Below the pieces are notes generated by a model, which was not told the DNA's origin, ran no database searches, and was given only the letters and a program-made list of their open reading frames with translations. From an uncultured Parabacteroides sp. (lineage in GTDB: Bacteria; Bacteroidota; Bacteroidia; Bacteroidales; Tannerellaceae): a stretch of 31,984 nucleotides of DNA. A program made the translations under genes and the position numbers. Below, one piece after another: positions 31,795 to 31,984 of the stretch. Positions within the stretch are counted from its first letter, which is position 1, and each line of letters opens with the position of its first letter. The stretch spans positions 1-31,984 of the forward strand of contig NZ_CABUOD010000045.1 in NCBI RefSeq assembly GCF_902493135.1, written 5' to 3'.

Positions 31795-31984
31795 ATGAAA
31801 AAGGAAGAATCAGATCTGAAAATCATAGAAGAGATGGAAAGAAGAGAGTTGCAGGACAGGTATATCCGTTTTGATTGGGCCATCAAGCGTCTGCTGCGCC
31901 AGAAGGCCAACTTCGACGTGCTCGACGGCTTCCTGACCGTCATGCTGAACGAAGAGATCAAGATCGTCGAAATCCTCGAGAGCG
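31795..31984 (+). CDS. PDDEXK-family nuclease / putative transposase, 5' part only
   Basis: Only the first 63 codons are inside the window. The sequence has an acidic/basic start (MKKEESDLKIIEEMERREL) and then RYIRFDWAIKRLLRQKANFDVLDGFLTVMLNEEIKIVEILES. RFDWAIKRLLR...FDVLDGFL is the typical N-terminus of the Rpn-like PDDEXK nuclease family, of a different subgroup from the gene at 21583 (which begins INPFVDRGFKLLFG). The catalytic residues would lie downstream. The start ATG is supported by a -7 box and an AT-rich leader. Confidence 0.8.
   Translation, partial: MKKEESDLKIIEEMERRELQDRYIRFDWAIKRLLRQKANFDVLDGFLTVMLNEEIKIVEILES

Overview
This window is chromosomal DNA from a member of the Bacteroidales, most likely Parabacteroides or a close relative. 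The evidence is the many promoter boxes of the Bacteroidetes type (TAnnTTTG near -7, sometimes with TTTG or TTG about 19-21 bases upstream), SPII lipoproteins, a carboxypeptidase-regulatory-domain TonB-dependent receptor, type V (FimA/Mfa-type) pilin genes, a fused ribBA, a very long LptF/LptG permease and PDDEXK (Rpn-like) nuclease genes. Genus assignment is inference; no 16S gene is present.

Layout. 1-731: no credible gene; a roughly 600-base element bounded by a perfect 38-base inverted repeat and palindromic over most of its length. 732-9004: a zinc-metallopeptidase lipoprotein (minus), an NtrC-like regulator and its kinase (plus, overlapping ATGA), a hybrid sensor kinase with a periplasmic binding domain (minus, overlapping the first kinase tail-to-tail by 35 bases) and a stand-alone TonB-dependent receptor (minus). 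9078-13937: housekeeping genes mnmD (plus), trxA and dnaE (minus). 14065-14694: a PorT-like outer-membrane beta-barrel.

14695-21319 is the main accessory region: a 745-base AT-rich leader with a 12-bp hairpin and two dyad-symmetric boxes 121 bases apart, followed by three consecutive SPII lipoprotein genes that look like a type V pilus operon (shaft-like subunit, large tip-like subunit with a C-terminal WRVPT...VRCVRD domain, and a third adhesin/anchor-like subunit). All three carry a T-K-A motif shortly after the lipobox cysteine, which fits the prepilin processing site of this pilus class.

21583-22500 is a PDDEXK-family nuclease/putative transposase with a coding 12-base tandem repeat; a second member of the same family begins at 31795 and runs off the window. 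22779-25749 is the ribosomal protein and translation factor set rplM-rpsI-rpsB-tsf, with a structured leader before rplM and an AATTGACAATTG-type palindromic repeat inserted between rpsB and tsf. 25856-30739 is a minus-strand gene run: START-like protein, LptF/LptG permease, ribBA, class I aminotransferase, closed by a bidirectional terminator. 30938-31011 is a tRNA with anticodon CAT, with its own promoter and terminator. 31052-31794 has no credible gene but holds a cluster of imperfect 22-base repeats including a perfect 19-bp inverted repeat.

The most novel-looking material is the pilus operon with its duplicated dyad leader, the 119-720 palindromic element, the 31407-31520 repeat cluster, and the sensor-kinase/regulator cluster beside the TonB receptor. 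All function calls rest on reading motifs; no database search was run.
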